A DNA stretch of 64,000 nt, taken from NCBI RefSeq assembly GCF_001894785.1, contig NZ_BCWW01000003.1, positions 310,001 to 374,000 on the forward strand. The letters run 5' to 3'. This document shows positions 10,721 to 18,647 of this stretch, one piece after another. Made by a program: the position numbers and the translations under genes. Numbering within the stretch: the first letter of the stretch is position 1; each line of letters opens with the position of its first letter. Source of the DNA: Rhodococcoides fascians NBRC 12155 = LMG 3623. GTDB lineage: Bacteria; Actinomycetota; Actinomycetes; Mycobacteriales; Mycobacteriaceae. The notes under the pieces are model-generated. The model was not told the origin of the DNA, did no database searches, and worked only from the letters and a program-made list of their open reading frames with translations.

Positions 10721-12223
10721 GAAGTCGGCGGTCTTGCGGGCGCGGATCTTGCTGACGATCGAGAACACCACGGCGATGATCATCAGTGCGTAGAGCACGA
10801 TGGTGATGCCGCTACTGACCAGAATCGACGGGTCGCCCTCGCTGACGGCCAGCGCGCGTCGAAGTGATTCCTCGGCGAGTGGGCCGAGGATCACGGCGAT
10901 CAACACCGGTGCGAGCGGAATGTCGTAGCGCCGCATCATGAATCCGACGATGCCGAGCCCGAGCATGAAGATCAGATCCACGATCGACGCACTGGACGCA
11001 TAAACGCCGAGGGCGGCGAACACCGAGATACCCGCGTACAGGTAGTTCTTTGGGATCTTCAGCAGCTGCGCCCACAGTGGTGCGAACGGCAGGTTGAGGA
11101 TCAGCAGCACGATCATCGCCAGGAAGAGGCTGGCCAGCAGGGCCCAGACGATGTCTCCACTGCGCTCGAACAGGAGCGGTCCGGGTTGCATACCGTACTG
11201 CTGGAACGCTGCGAGCATGATCGCCGCCGTGGCGGACGTCGGTAGACCCAACGCCAGTAGCGCTCCCATGGCCGTACCGGCCGTGGAGTTTCCGGCCGCC
11301 TCGGGTCCTGCCACACCACGAATGGCACCTTTGCCGAACATCGGCTTCTCGCGTTTACGATCGAGCCGACGCTCGGTGCCGTACGCCAGGAAGCTCGGCA
11401 CCTCAGCGCCGCCTGCTGGTATGACGCCGAACGGCACACCGAATGCCGTCCCGCGTAGCCAGGCCGGGAGTGCTTCGCGGAACTCCGCCTTGCTCAGCCA
11501 CGGTCGTCCCTGCGACTTGATCAACGACCGATCCTCGGGCCGCCCGATCTTCGACGCGATGTGGATGACCTCACCGAGGGCGAGCATCGCGACGGTGATG
11601 ACGACGATGTGGATGCCGTCGAACAGGGCAGGTACCTCGAAGGTGAATCGTGAAGCCCCCGACGGACCGTCGATACCGATCACGGCCAAAGTGAGACCGA
11701 TCAGCAGTGCGGTCAGACCTTTGAGGGCGGAGTCCGAGACCACCGCCGAAGTGGCGATGAACGCGAACACCGCGAGTGCGAGATATTCGGCGGGTCCGAA
11801 GTTGGTCGCCAGCGCCGCAAGCGTCGGTGCGAAGAACACGACCAAGGTCGTGGCGATCATGCCACCGATGAACGACGCGATGGCCGAGGTCGCCAAAGCC
11901 TGTGGGGCGCGGCCGTTCTTGGCCATTCGATGTCCCTCGAACGTACCGGCGATGGCGGTGCTGTTGCCGGGGGTGTTCATCAGGATGCCCGAGATGGAAT
12001 CGCCGAACAGGCCGCCGAAATACACTCCGGCGAACATGATCAGCGCCGCGGTGGGGTCGAGAGTGAACGTGACCGGCAGCAGAAGCGCCACCGCCATAGC
12101 AGAACCGAGTCCGGGTAGCACGCCGACGGCGGTGCCGAGCAGTGCGCCTACGAACACCCACACCAGGTTCATCGGAGTCAGCGCGGTGCCGAACCCGTCG
12201 AGAAGATTACTCAATGAATCCAT
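10718..12223 (-). CDS. tctA: Tripartite tricarboxylate transporter, large permease TctA
   Basis: Large membrane subunit of a TTT (tripartite tricarboxylate) secondary transporter, 501 aa with about 11-12 hydrophobic segments. Family signatures include the N-terminal GALLGTAVGVLPGLGSAMAV and GDSISGILMNTPGNSTAIAG, and the second repeat GPEAAGNSTAGTAMGALLAL. It works with TctB (small permease) and TctC (extracytoplasmic binding protein) encoded immediately upstream in the order tctC-tctB-tctA. The solute is probably a di- or tricarboxylate, but this is not resolved by sequence. No TctDE regulator pair is adjacent. Confidence 0.93.
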   Translation of the reverse strand: MDSLSNLLDGFGTALTPMNLVWVFVGALLGTAVGVLPGLGSAMAVALLLPVTFTLDPTAALIMFAGVYFGGLFGDSISGILMNTPGNSTAIAGTFEGHRMAKNGRAPQALATSAIASFIGGMIATTLVVFFAPTLAALATNFGPAEYLALAVFAFIATSAVVSDSALKGLTALLIGLTLAVIGIDGPSGASRFTFEVPALFDGIHIVVITVAMLALGEVIHIASKIGRPEDRSLIKSQGRPWLSKAEFREALPAWLRGTAFGVPFGVIPAGGAEVPSFLAYGTERRLDRKREKPMFGKGAIRGVAGPEAAGNSTAGTAMGALLALGLPTSATAAIMLAAFQQYGMQPGPLLFERSGDIVWALLASLFLAMIVLLILNLPFAPLWAQLLKIPKNYLYAGISVFAALGVYASSASIVDLIFMLGLGIVGFMMRRYDIPLAPVLIAVILGPLAEESLRRALAVSEGDPSILVSSGITIVLYALMIIAVVFSIVSKIRARKTADF

Positions 12224-12239
12224 CGGAAATTCAGCTCCG

Positions 12240-12770
12240 TCAGAAGATCTGGGCGAGAACGCCGCCGGGCAAGGTCAGGCCGAGGCCCGCGGAGAATACG
12301 ATCTGGACGGCGCTCGAGACCAGCAGTGCGACTGCCGCGTCGAACACGTAACGGCGACCACCCAATCCGACCGAGACACCCCAGAAGAGGATGGCACCGG
12401 CGAGAACCCAGCCGAGCGGGTCGAGGAGAGCGATGAACACTGCCACCGATCCGACGGTGATCGACAGGGTTCGCCAGTTGCTGACGGTACCGGTGTGCGG
12501 CACGCCGTCGTCGTCGACGCCGCGATCGATGACGTCTGGCTTGACCATGAGTTGGATCGTGACCAACACGGCGACCACGAAGCAGCCGCCGGCGACGATG
12601 GCCGGAAAGACCTGCGGGCCAGGGGAGGTGGCGGTGGGAGGAACATCCATCGTGATGGTTCCGTAGACCAGGAATGCGCCCAGTGCGACGAGCAGTGCCG
12701 GAACGATCAGGCCGCTACGGCCCGTCCAGAAGGAGCGGGAGGTTGCGGTGTCGGGAGTCGTCGTTGTCAT
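12240..12770 (-). CDS. tctB: Tripartite tricarboxylate transporter, small permease TctB
   Basis: Small membrane subunit of the TTT transporter, 176 aa with four predicted hydrophobic helices (first near residues 18-40, last near 140-165). The start at 12770 overlaps the stop of tctC by 4 bases, indicating translational coupling. An upstream extension of the frame inside tctC is not used. TctB sequences vary widely, so the call leans on size, topology and position between tctC and tctA. Confidence 0.9.
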   Translation of the reverse strand: MTTTTPDTATSRSFWTGRSGLIVPALLVALGAFLVYGTITMDVPPTATSPGPQVFPAIVAGGCFVVAVLVTIQLMVKPDVIDRGVDDDGVPHTGTVSNWRTLSITVGSVAVFIALLDPLGWVLAGAILFWGVSVGLGGRRYVFDAAVALLVSSAVQIVFSAGLGLTLPGGVLAQIF

Positions 12771-13756
12771 ACCAGCCCCAGCTCTTCCAGAATTCCGGTG
12801 ATACGTGCCTGCTCGACCTCGAGGAATTCCCCGAATTCGTCTCCTGTGACGACCGATTCCTTCCAGCGGTTTCGTTCGACGGCCGTCGCCCATTGCTCGG
12901 TCTGGACCATCTCGGTGACGATGTCGACGAGCGTCTGCCGGTCCTCGTCCGAAATCCCGGGCGGTGCAACGATTCCGCGCCAGTTCACGAGGTCGACGTT
13001 GTAGCCCTGTTCGATGAACGTGTCCACGTCGAATCCTTCGAGCGGCTCGGGCGCGGCCACGGCGAGGGCACGCACGTTGCCGGCTTCGATCTGGTCCCGG
13101 AAGTCGTTGAATCCACTGACCGCGACGCCGACGGTGTTGGACAGCAGCGACGTGAGTACCTCACCGCCGCCGGAGTAGGCGATGTAATTGATTGCGGCTG
13201 GATCGATGTCGGCTTCCTGGGCCAATTGGCCCGCCACGATGTGGTCGATGCCGCCGAGCGACCCGCCGCCGATCGGCAGGCCACCGGGGTTCGCTCGCCA
13301 GGCCTCGATCATGTCCTCGAGATTCTGGATCGGCGAGTCCTTCGGGACGACGAACACCTCGAAGTCCTCGGCGAGCTTGGCGATCGGCACGGTGTCGGCC
13401 AAGGTGGTGTCGGAGTTGTTGATCGCGATGCCGCCGAGCATGACGGTGCCGGTGATCATCACCGTGGTGGGCTGACCGCTGAGGTTCTCGAGTTGGCTCA
13501 GGCCGATGGTGCCGCCGGCCCCTGGAACGTTGACCACCTGCGCGTTGTTGACGATGCCGTCGCTGCGCAGCGCCTGCTGCGACTCGCGCGCGACCAAGTC
13601 CCAGCCGCCGCCGGCGGCAGCAGGTGCTATCAGTGTCAATTTGGCTCGGGCGTCGGAGCCGCTGGCACTGCGAGCGGCGTCGATCCCGGCGACGGTGACT
13701 GCTCCCACCACCACCAGGGCTCCGGCCGTTCGTAGCAGGGTGGGCGATATCGCCAT
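12767..13756 (-). CDS. tctC: Tripartite tricarboxylate transporter substrate-binding protein TctC
   Basis: Extracytoplasmic solute receptor of the TTT system (Bug/TctC fold, 329 aa). An N-terminal signal segment (hydrophobic residues about 8-25, cleavage near ARSASG) exports it. Conserved landmarks are LIAPAAAGGGWDLVARE near residue 42 and VVNVPGAGGTIGLSQL near 78, the usual carboxylate-coordinating loops. First gene of the tctCBA operon. A universal stress gene starts divergently about 110 bases away. Ligand unknown. Confidence 0.93.
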   Translation of the reverse strand: MAISPTLLRTAGALVVVGAVTVAGIDAARSASGSDARAKLTLIAPAAAGGGWDLVARESQQALRSDGIVNNAQVVNVPGAGGTIGLSQLENLSGQPTTVMITGTVMLGGIAINNSDTTLADTVPIAKLAEDFEVFVVPKDSPIQNLEDMIEAWRANPGGLPIGGGSLGGIDHIVAGQLAQEADIDPAAINYIAYSGGGEVLTSLLSNTVGVAVSGFNDFRDQIEAGNVRALAVAAPEPLEGFDVDTFIEQGYNVDLVNWRGIVAPPGISDEDRQTLVDIVTEMVQTEQWATAVERNRWKESVVTGDEFGEFLEVEQARITGILEELGLV

Positions 13757-13869
13757 CAGAGACCTTTCGTGTGGTGTGTCACAGCGTCAGGTTAGATACA
13801 GTTTGTCTGATTAGTCCAGTTCACAACATCGAGGTCGATCTTCGGTGGATTCGAGCAACGGGAGAGACC

Positions 13870-14262
13870 GTGTCATTAGCGAGCGCAGTGGCAGTAGCGA
13901 TGAGCAACACCCCCGAGGGCCAGGAAGCGTTGCGACGCGGTGCCGCGGAGGCAGAGCTGCGTCGGACCGAGCTGATCGTATTGTCCGTGGTGGACCGCGA
14001 TTCCGTATCGGCGGAAGACCGTAGCGCGGCGCAGGCCGAGGTGGAGCGGACTCTCCCCGGAACTGCGACGACCGTGCGCGTCGAACCGGACGGCGGAGAC
14101 CCGGCCGGCGCACTGGTCGATCTCGTCGCAGACGTCGGTGCGGGGATGCTCGTCATCGGGTCCAAGCGCAGATCGGCGGTCGGCAAATTCCTGATGGGCA
14201 GCACGGTGCAGCGCGTTCTGTTGGACAGCCCGGTCCCCGTCCTCGTCGTGAAAGCGCCGTGA
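13870..14262 (+). CDS. Universal stress protein (UspA fold)
   Basis: Small cytoplasmic USP of 130 aa. The C-terminal segment GSKRRSAVGKFLMGSTVQ resembles the ATP-loop G-2x-G-9x-G(S/T), but the second glycine is arginine, so nucleotide binding is uncertain. GTG at 13870 is chosen because GGGAGAG lies at good spacing before it. Transcribed divergently from tctCBA. A second USP with the same RSAVGKFLMG signature sits in the CitMHS operon at 44.3 kb, so both USPs in this window are next to carboxylate transporters. Confidence 0.85.
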   Translation: MSLASAVAVAMSNTPEGQEALRRGAAEAELRRTELIVLSVVDRDSVSAEDRSAAQAEVERTLPGTATTVRVEPDGGDPAGALVDLVADVGAGMLVIGSKRRSAVGKFLMGSTVQRVLLDSPVPVLVVKAP

Positions 14263-14308
14263 CCCGGTAGTATCGGACAAATCTCCCACCACTCGACCTC
14301 GAGGAATC

Positions 14309-14386
14309 ATGGACAGCGATAAACCCGGGCCGGACACGGCTCCCCGCACTACAGCTACTACGTGCGAGGCGGTGTCCGGCGAATGA
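14309..14386 (+). CDS. Possible 25-aa leader peptide coupled to the CNNM gene
   Basis: Very short open frame (begins MDSDKPGPDTAPR, ends EAVSGE) preceded by GAGGAA. Its TGA stop overlaps the ATG of the following gene in an ATGA junction. The spacing from ribosome site to ATG is tight. The reading could be an accident, but the exact junction suggests translational coupling of the membrane protein to this leader. Confidence 0.35.
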   Translation: MDSDKPGPDTAPRTTATTCEAVSGE

Positions 14387-15789
14387 GCGTTCTGCTCACT
14401 CTTCTGCTCGGCCTGCTCGTCGTTTTTCTCATCACCGTCGCAACCGGTTACTTCGTTGCGCAGGAATTCGCTTACATGACCGTCGACCGGTCCCGGCTCA
14501 AGGCGCGTGCCGAGGCCGGCGACGCCGTCGCAGCTCGCACGCTGACCGTCACCAAGCGGACCTCGTTCATGCTCTCGGGTGCACAGCTGGGTATCACGGT
14601 CACCGGCCTGCTGGTCGGCTACGTCGCCGAACCGCTGATCGGGCAGTCGTTCGGAGCGATACTGGGCGGCGTCGGTGTTCCGACAGCAGTCGGTGTCGGC
14701 CTCGGTGCCGTTCTGGCGATCACGTTCGCGACGTTCGTACAGATGCTCTTCGGTGAACTGTTTCCGAAGAACTTCGCCATCGCCCGCCCCGAGCCGGTGG
14801 CCCGCTGGCTGTCGTTGTCGACGACCGTCTACCTCAAGCTCTTCGGTTGGCTCATCACCATTTTCGACCAGTCGTCGAACCTGTTGCTCAAAGCACTCAA
14901 GATCGAGCCGGTGCACGATGTGGAACATTCGGCCAGCCCACGCGACCTCGAGCACATCGTGTCGGACTCGCGGGAGACCGGGGATCTGCCCGACGAGCTG
15001 TCGACGCTGCTCGATCGCATTCTCGACTTCCCCACGCGCAACGTCGAACACGCCATGATCCCGCGTTCACGTGCGGCGACGGTCCGCGACACCGACACCC
15101 TCGGTGAGGTGAAAACACTGATGGGCCAAGAACATTCTCGATACCCCGTGCTCGACGAGGACGACGGAATCGTGGGTGTGGTGCATCTGCACGACGTGTT
15201 GGCCTCCACCGCTCCGGATTCGACCCCCATCGCAGACCTCACCCGCGATGCGCTGATCCTTCCCGAGATGCAGAGCCTGCCCGACGCGATGCGCGAGCTG
15301 CGGGCGACACGGAACCAATTGGCCTGTGTCATCGACGAATACGGTGGTCTCACCGGAGTGATCACCATCGAGGACCTGGCCGAAGAGCTCGTCGGCGAGA
15401 TCACCGACGAGCACGACGACGGCGTACTCGACCCGAGCCCGGTCAGCGCCGACGACGGCAGCTGGACGATGGCAGGGGAGGTGCACGTCGACGAGGTCGA
15501 GCGCGCCATCGGCGTCGACCTACCCGACGGTGACTACGAGACCATCGCGGGATTCGCCATCGCCCATCATGGTTCGCTACCCGATATCGGGACCCGAATC
15601 GAGGTCGATCTGCCGCCGGACAACGCGGACCTCGCCAACGACGACGAAACGCCGATTCGATTCGTCACGATCGAGGTGCAGGAGATCGACAGTCACGTGC
15701 CGTCACTACTGACCCTCACCATCGACGAGCGGACAACCGAGCACGACGAGAATTCGGCCGAGTCCGATACTGCAGGAGCGCACCGATGA
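14383..15789 (+). CDS. CNNM/CorC (HlyC) family membrane protein, long form
   Basis: Membrane protein of 468 aa in the DUF21-CBS-CorC_HlyC family, linked in bacteria to magnesium or cobalt efflux and often labelled hemolysin. The DUF21 domain with three to four helices covers about residues 1-180 (GAQLGITVTGLLVGYVAEP, then FGELFPKNFAIARPE). A CBS pair follows at about 200-340 (RYPVLDEDDGIVGVVHLHD, IDEYGGLTGVITIEDL). The C-terminal CorC_HlyC domain lies at about 360-450. ATG at 14383 overlaps the stop of a tiny upstream frame. Its own stop overlaps the next gene's start by 4 bases. Confidence 0.9.
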   Translation: MSVLLTLLLGLLVVFLITVATGYFVAQEFAYMTVDRSRLKARAEAGDAVAARTLTVTKRTSFMLSGAQLGITVTGLLVGYVAEPLIGQSFGAILGGVGVPTAVGVGLGAVLAITFATFVQMLFGELFPKNFAIARPEPVARWLSLSTTVYLKLFGWLITIFDQSSNLLLKALKIEPVHDVEHSASPRDLEHIVSDSRETGDLPDELSTLLDRILDFPTRNVEHAMIPRSRAATVRDTDTLGEVKTLMGQEHSRYPVLDEDDGIVGVVHLHDVLASTAPDSTPIADLTRDALILPEMQSLPDAMRELRATRNQLACVIDEYGGLTGVITIEDLAEELVGEITDEHDDGVLDPSPVSADDGSWTMAGEVHVDEVERAIGVDLPDGDYETIAGFAIAHHGSLPDIGTRIEVDLPPDNADLANDDETPIRFVTIEVQEIDSHVPSLLTLTIDERTTEHDENSAESDTAGAHR

Positions 15790-16805
15790 GCAACCTCTGG
15801 GTCTTTCTGGCCGTCACCATCGGTCTGATCGCTGCGAGCGCCTTCTTCGTTGCCGTGGAGTTCGCACTTCTTGCGGCCAAACGGCATCGCCTCGAGGACG
15901 CTGCCCCCAACTCGCGGGCGGCGCGGGCTGCTCTGCGCAGCTCCTCGGAACTGACGGTGCTGCTCGCCGGATCGCAGCTCGGGATCACCGTCTGCACCCT
16001 CGCGCTCGGCGCGACCACCAAGCCGGCCGTGCACTACTGGCTCACGCCGCTGTTCGAGAGCATCGGCCTGCCCTACTGGTTCGCGGACGTCCTCGGCTTC
16101 GTCCTGGCCCTGATCATCGTCACGTTCCTGCACTTGGTCGTCGGCGAGATGGCTCCGAAGTCCTGGGCCATCGCACATCCGGAGAAGTCGGCGACGATGC
16201 TCGCAATCCCCATGCGCGCGTTCATGTTTCTCACGCGTCCGGTGCTGACGGCCCTGAACAACATGGCGAACTGGTGCCTACGCAAGGTGGGCGTCGAGCC
16301 GGCCGACACCGTCGGCACCGGGCAGAACGCAGACGACCTGCGTCAGCTCGTCGAGCACTCGGTCAACGTGGGAGCCCTGGACGCGAGTTACCAGGCGCAG
16401 ATATCCGGGGCATTGGAATTGCAGGATCTGACCGTCGGTGACCTGGTGGCCGGAAGTGGCGCGCCGACGTCGGTACCGTCGTCGGCGTCGATCGACGACG
16501 TGCGGGAGGCGTCCCGGATCAGCGGCCATCTGCGCATCCTCGTCAGTGACGACGACGTAGTGAAAGGTGTTGTGCACGTGAGGGATACGTTGACCGAGCC
16601 GGAGTATCTCGCCGAGATCACCCGCCCGGCCTACACGCTGGATCGGACGACACCGGTCTACGTCGCCCTGCAGTCGATGCGCGAGACTCGACATCATCTG
16701 GCGCTGGTCGTCGAACCGTCGGCCGAGGCGGGTGACAGTGCGCGCACGATCGGCGTTGTCACCCTGTCGGATGTGTTGACGCGGCTGCTGCCCGAGCCTG
16801 TCTGA
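15786..16805 (+). CDS. CNNM/CorC family membrane protein, short form
   Basis: Paralogue of the preceding gene, coupled to it through a 4-base ATGA overlap. The DUF21 membrane domain occupies roughly residues 1-180 (GSQLGITVCTLALGATTKPA; HLVVGEMAPKSWAIAHPE). A CBS pair follows to about 335. The protein stops there at 339 aa, so it lacks the CorC_HlyC domain of the long form. Tandem long and short copies suggest a heteromeric transporter, which is inference. A terminator follows 26 bases later. Confidence 0.9.
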   Translation: MSNLWVFLAVTIGLIAASAFFVAVEFALLAAKRHRLEDAAPNSRAARAALRSSSELTVLLAGSQLGITVCTLALGATTKPAVHYWLTPLFESIGLPYWFADVLGFVLALIIVTFLHLVVGEMAPKSWAIAHPEKSATMLAIPMRAFMFLTRPVLTALNNMANWCLRKVGVEPADTVGTGQNADDLRQLVEHSVNVGALDASYQAQISGALELQDLTVGDLVAGSGAPTSVPSSASIDDVREASRISGHLRILVSDDDVVKGVVHVRDTLTEPEYLAEITRPAYTLDRTTPVYVALQSMRETRHHLALVVEPSAEAGDSARTIGVVTLSDVLTRLLPEPV

Positions 16806-16830
16806 TCTTCGGTCACCCCACACGAATCAT

Positions 16831-16865
16831 CCCCGCCCGGCCTATGCGGCCGAGCGGGGATTTTT
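16831..16865 (+). terminator. Rho-independent terminator of the CNNM pair
   Basis: Arms CCCCGCCCGGCC (16831-16842) and GGCCGAGCGGGG (16848-16859) with one mismatch and a 5-base loop. ATTTTT follows directly. Confidence 0.88.
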
Positions 16866-16886
16866 CGTGAGCACCGGGTCCGAATG

Positions 16887-16982
16887 TCAGATCGGGGCGA
16901 TGACCAGAAGGTGTGCCCAATACGACGCGACATCGTGGCCGAGTTGGGGGAGCAGAACGTCGTAGAGCAGGTAGGACATCAT
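16887..16982 (-). CDS. Possible 31-aa hydrophobic small protein
   Basis: Short frame starting MMSYLLYDVLLPQLGHDV and ending LLVIAPI, with AAGGAG about nine bases before the ATG. It is the only feature I can see in the roughly 255-base gap between the CNNM terminator and the secreted-protein gene. There is no homology I recognise. The good ribosome site and hydrophobic composition make a small membrane peptide possible, but chance is not excluded. Confidence 0.3.
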   Translation of the reverse strand: MMSYLLYDVLLPQLGHDVASYWAHLLVIAPI

Positions 16983-17121
16983 TGCCGTCGAACTCCTTGT
17001 TCAGCGGGCCGTCACCGGCTCGCGTACCGAGACTGTAGTCAGTGAGACTGTAGATCAACCTGGGCCCAGCGGCACTGATATGGCCTGCGCAAGTCGTGTT
17101 TCACCCCGACGACGACGGGCA

Positions 17122-17601
17122 TCAGCCGATGCAGCCCTGCAGGGTGGTGAAGCTTCCGGCGAAGCCGGCACCGTTGCAGACGGCACCCTCGGGGGTGAGG
17201 GTTATCGTCGAGCCCGGCGCAGCCACGGCGATCGACAGTCCGAGGCCGGCCGCAGTGTTCTGCGCGATGGCACCGGGACCGAAGGCGATCGCAGCAGGCG
17301 CGCCGCCGAAGCCGGCGTTGCTGACGGCAGTTCCGCCGTTGAGACCGAGGGCCAGTGCCGCCGCGTTGTTCATCGCCTCCGCCGAGCCCCATCCCTCGAG
17401 GCCGACTCCTGCTGCGGCACTTGCGCCGTCTGCGGAGCTGTCGCACTGTGAACCTCCGACGAGCGCGGCGACGTCGGCCCCTCCGGGTGCCGTGGTGCAG
17501 GCGACCGGTGCGGCCGAGGCCGTGCCGGGCACCAGGGCCGCGAAGGTACAGGCGAATCCGAATGCTGCCGCTCCGCCGAGAATTCTCTTGGTATGGAACA
17601 T
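17122..17601 (-). CDS. Small secreted protein, unknown function
   Basis: Exported protein of 159 aa. A classical signal peptide covers about residues 1-30 (basic start, hydrophobic core, cleavage near TASA-APVACT). The mature part is rich in Gly and Ala. It has cysteines near both ends (ACTTAPGG, SQCDSSA, GAVCNGAG, LQGCIG) that could form two disulfides, and alternating small residues suggesting a beta-rich fold. It loosely resembles actinobacterial small secreted families such as DUF6764, from memory and not certain. ATG at 17601 is chosen so that the signal peptide starts properly. Confidence 0.75.
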   Translation of the reverse strand: MFHTKRILGGAAAFGFACTFAALVPGTASAAPVACTTAPGGADVAALVGGSQCDSSADGASAAAGVGLEGWGSAEAMNNAAALALGLNGGTAVSNAGFGGAPAAIAFGPGAIAQNTAAGLGLSIAVAAPGSTITLTPEGAVCNGAGFAGSFTTLQGCIG

Positions 17602-17808
17602 GGTCGATGCCTCCAAGATTTGGCGCAGGCACCGGGCGTGCCGCGCTCCTGCGGTTGCCGGATCGACATGCTCGTGCGCCCCGACGACCTTCCTCGAGTG
17701 TTACCCCGTAGCGACGCGCTCAGAGATCCGCATGGTCACGAGTGCATCTCGGTATGATCACAGCGCGGTAAACAGCGTTCCCCCACCCTCGGTGCTTACG
17801 ATGGCTCC

Positions 17809-18162
17809 ATGATCGGACGTATCGACGAGGTCGTATTCGACTGCACGGAACCGGCTGTGCTGGCCCGATTCTGGGCGGGTGTGCTCGGTGGTCAGCCCGT
17901 CGTGCGCGACGACTCGTGGCATTTCGTCGATGTTCCCGGGTTCACCCGGATGGCGTTCCAGCGAGTGCCCGAGGGTAAGTCCGGCAAGAATCGACTACAT
18001 CTCGACGTGGACGTTCCCAGCATCGACGTTGCCGTCGAGCAGGCAGTAGGTCTGGGTGCGACGGCGGTGGGGGACCGGCACACCAGTGCGGCCGGGTCGT
18101 TCCAGGTGCTACTCGACCCCGAGGGCAACGAATGGTGTGTAGTGACGCCCCCAGCTGACTAG
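17809..18162 (+). CDS. VOC family protein (glyoxalase-like)
   Basis: A 117-aa vicinal-oxygen-chelate fold protein of the single-chain type, with two beta-alpha-beta modules. It starts IGRIDEVVFDCTEPAVLARFW, a typical first module, and ends LLDPEGNEWCVV, where the glutamate is a usual metal-ligand position. Substrate is not predictable. Its stop overlaps by 4 bases the stop of the convergent HxlR gene. Confidence 0.85.
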   Translation: MIGRIDEVVFDCTEPAVLARFWAGVLGGQPVVRDDSWHFVDVPGFTRMAFQRVPEGKSGKNRLHLDVDVPSIDVAVEQAVGLGATAVGDRHTSAAGSFQVLLDPEGNEWCVVTPPAD

Positions 18163-18533
18163 CGGGCGTCGTGCTCGGCGCGTGCTTCGAGCACGGCAGG
18201 CATCGAGCCCTCGATCAGTTCGATGAGGTCGGTCAACCGTGATCCGACCTCACGTCCGAGCGGGGTGAGGCTGTATTCGACCTTGGGCGGGATGGTCTCG
18301 AGCACGGTACGCACGATGAGGCCGTCGCGTTCGAGGGTCTGCAGCGTCTGTGCCAACATTCGCTCGCTGACGCCGTCGACGCGTCGGCGCAGGGCATTGA
18401 ATCGGTAGTCGCTTTCGGTGAGGGCCGCCAGGACGAGCACTCCCCACCTGCTCGTCGCGTTCTGCAGCGTCTGCCGTGACCCGCATTCCCGTGCGAAGAC
18501 GGATGCTTCGAGAGATTCGACGGCCTCGGACAT
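18159..18533 (-). CDS. HxlR-type transcriptional regulator (QorR-like)
   Basis: Winged-helix DNA-binding protein of 124 aa in the HxlR/DUF24 family. The core reads RWGVLVLAALTESDYRFNALRR, SERMLAQTLQTLERDGLI and VEYSLTPLGREV. A cysteine at residue 17 (ARECGSRQ) lies just before the core, where redox-sensing members such as QorR and YodB carry their reactive Cys. The gene is divergent from a QorB-type reductase. This arrangement matches qorR-qor2 of Corynebacterium glutamicum and ytfH-ytfG of E. coli, so it probably represses that gene under non-stress conditions. Confidence 0.85.
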   Translation of the reverse strand: MSEAVESLEASVFARECGSRQTLQNATSRWGVLVLAALTESDYRFNALRRRVDGVSERMLAQTLQTLERDGLIVRTVLETIPPKVEYSLTPLGREVGSRLTDLIELIEGSMPAVLEARAEHDAR

Positions 18534-18542
18534 TTCTCCATG

Positions 18543-18604
18543 TTAGCGCAGGCCGTACCGGCAGCGCTAAATTTTGATGTTGCACTGCACGAAAAGTAAG
18601 TGCA
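18543..18604. promoter_or_regulatory. Candidate operators between HxlR regulator and reductase
   Basis: The 114-base divergent region holds two inverted repeats. The first is TTAGCGC (18543-18549) with GCGCTAA (18564-18570). The second is TGCACT (18581-18586) with AGTGCA (18599-18604). Either could be the site of the adjacent regulator; neither is proven. Confidence 0.45.
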
Positions 18605-18647
18605 TGATGAAACGGAACTTGATACTTCAACCTCGGGAGCGTTTTCC

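Noticed and set aside
11094..13004. 636-codon open frame opposite tctC, tctB and tctA
   Set aside because: Spans three conserved genes and lacks any domain; typical high-GC shadow.
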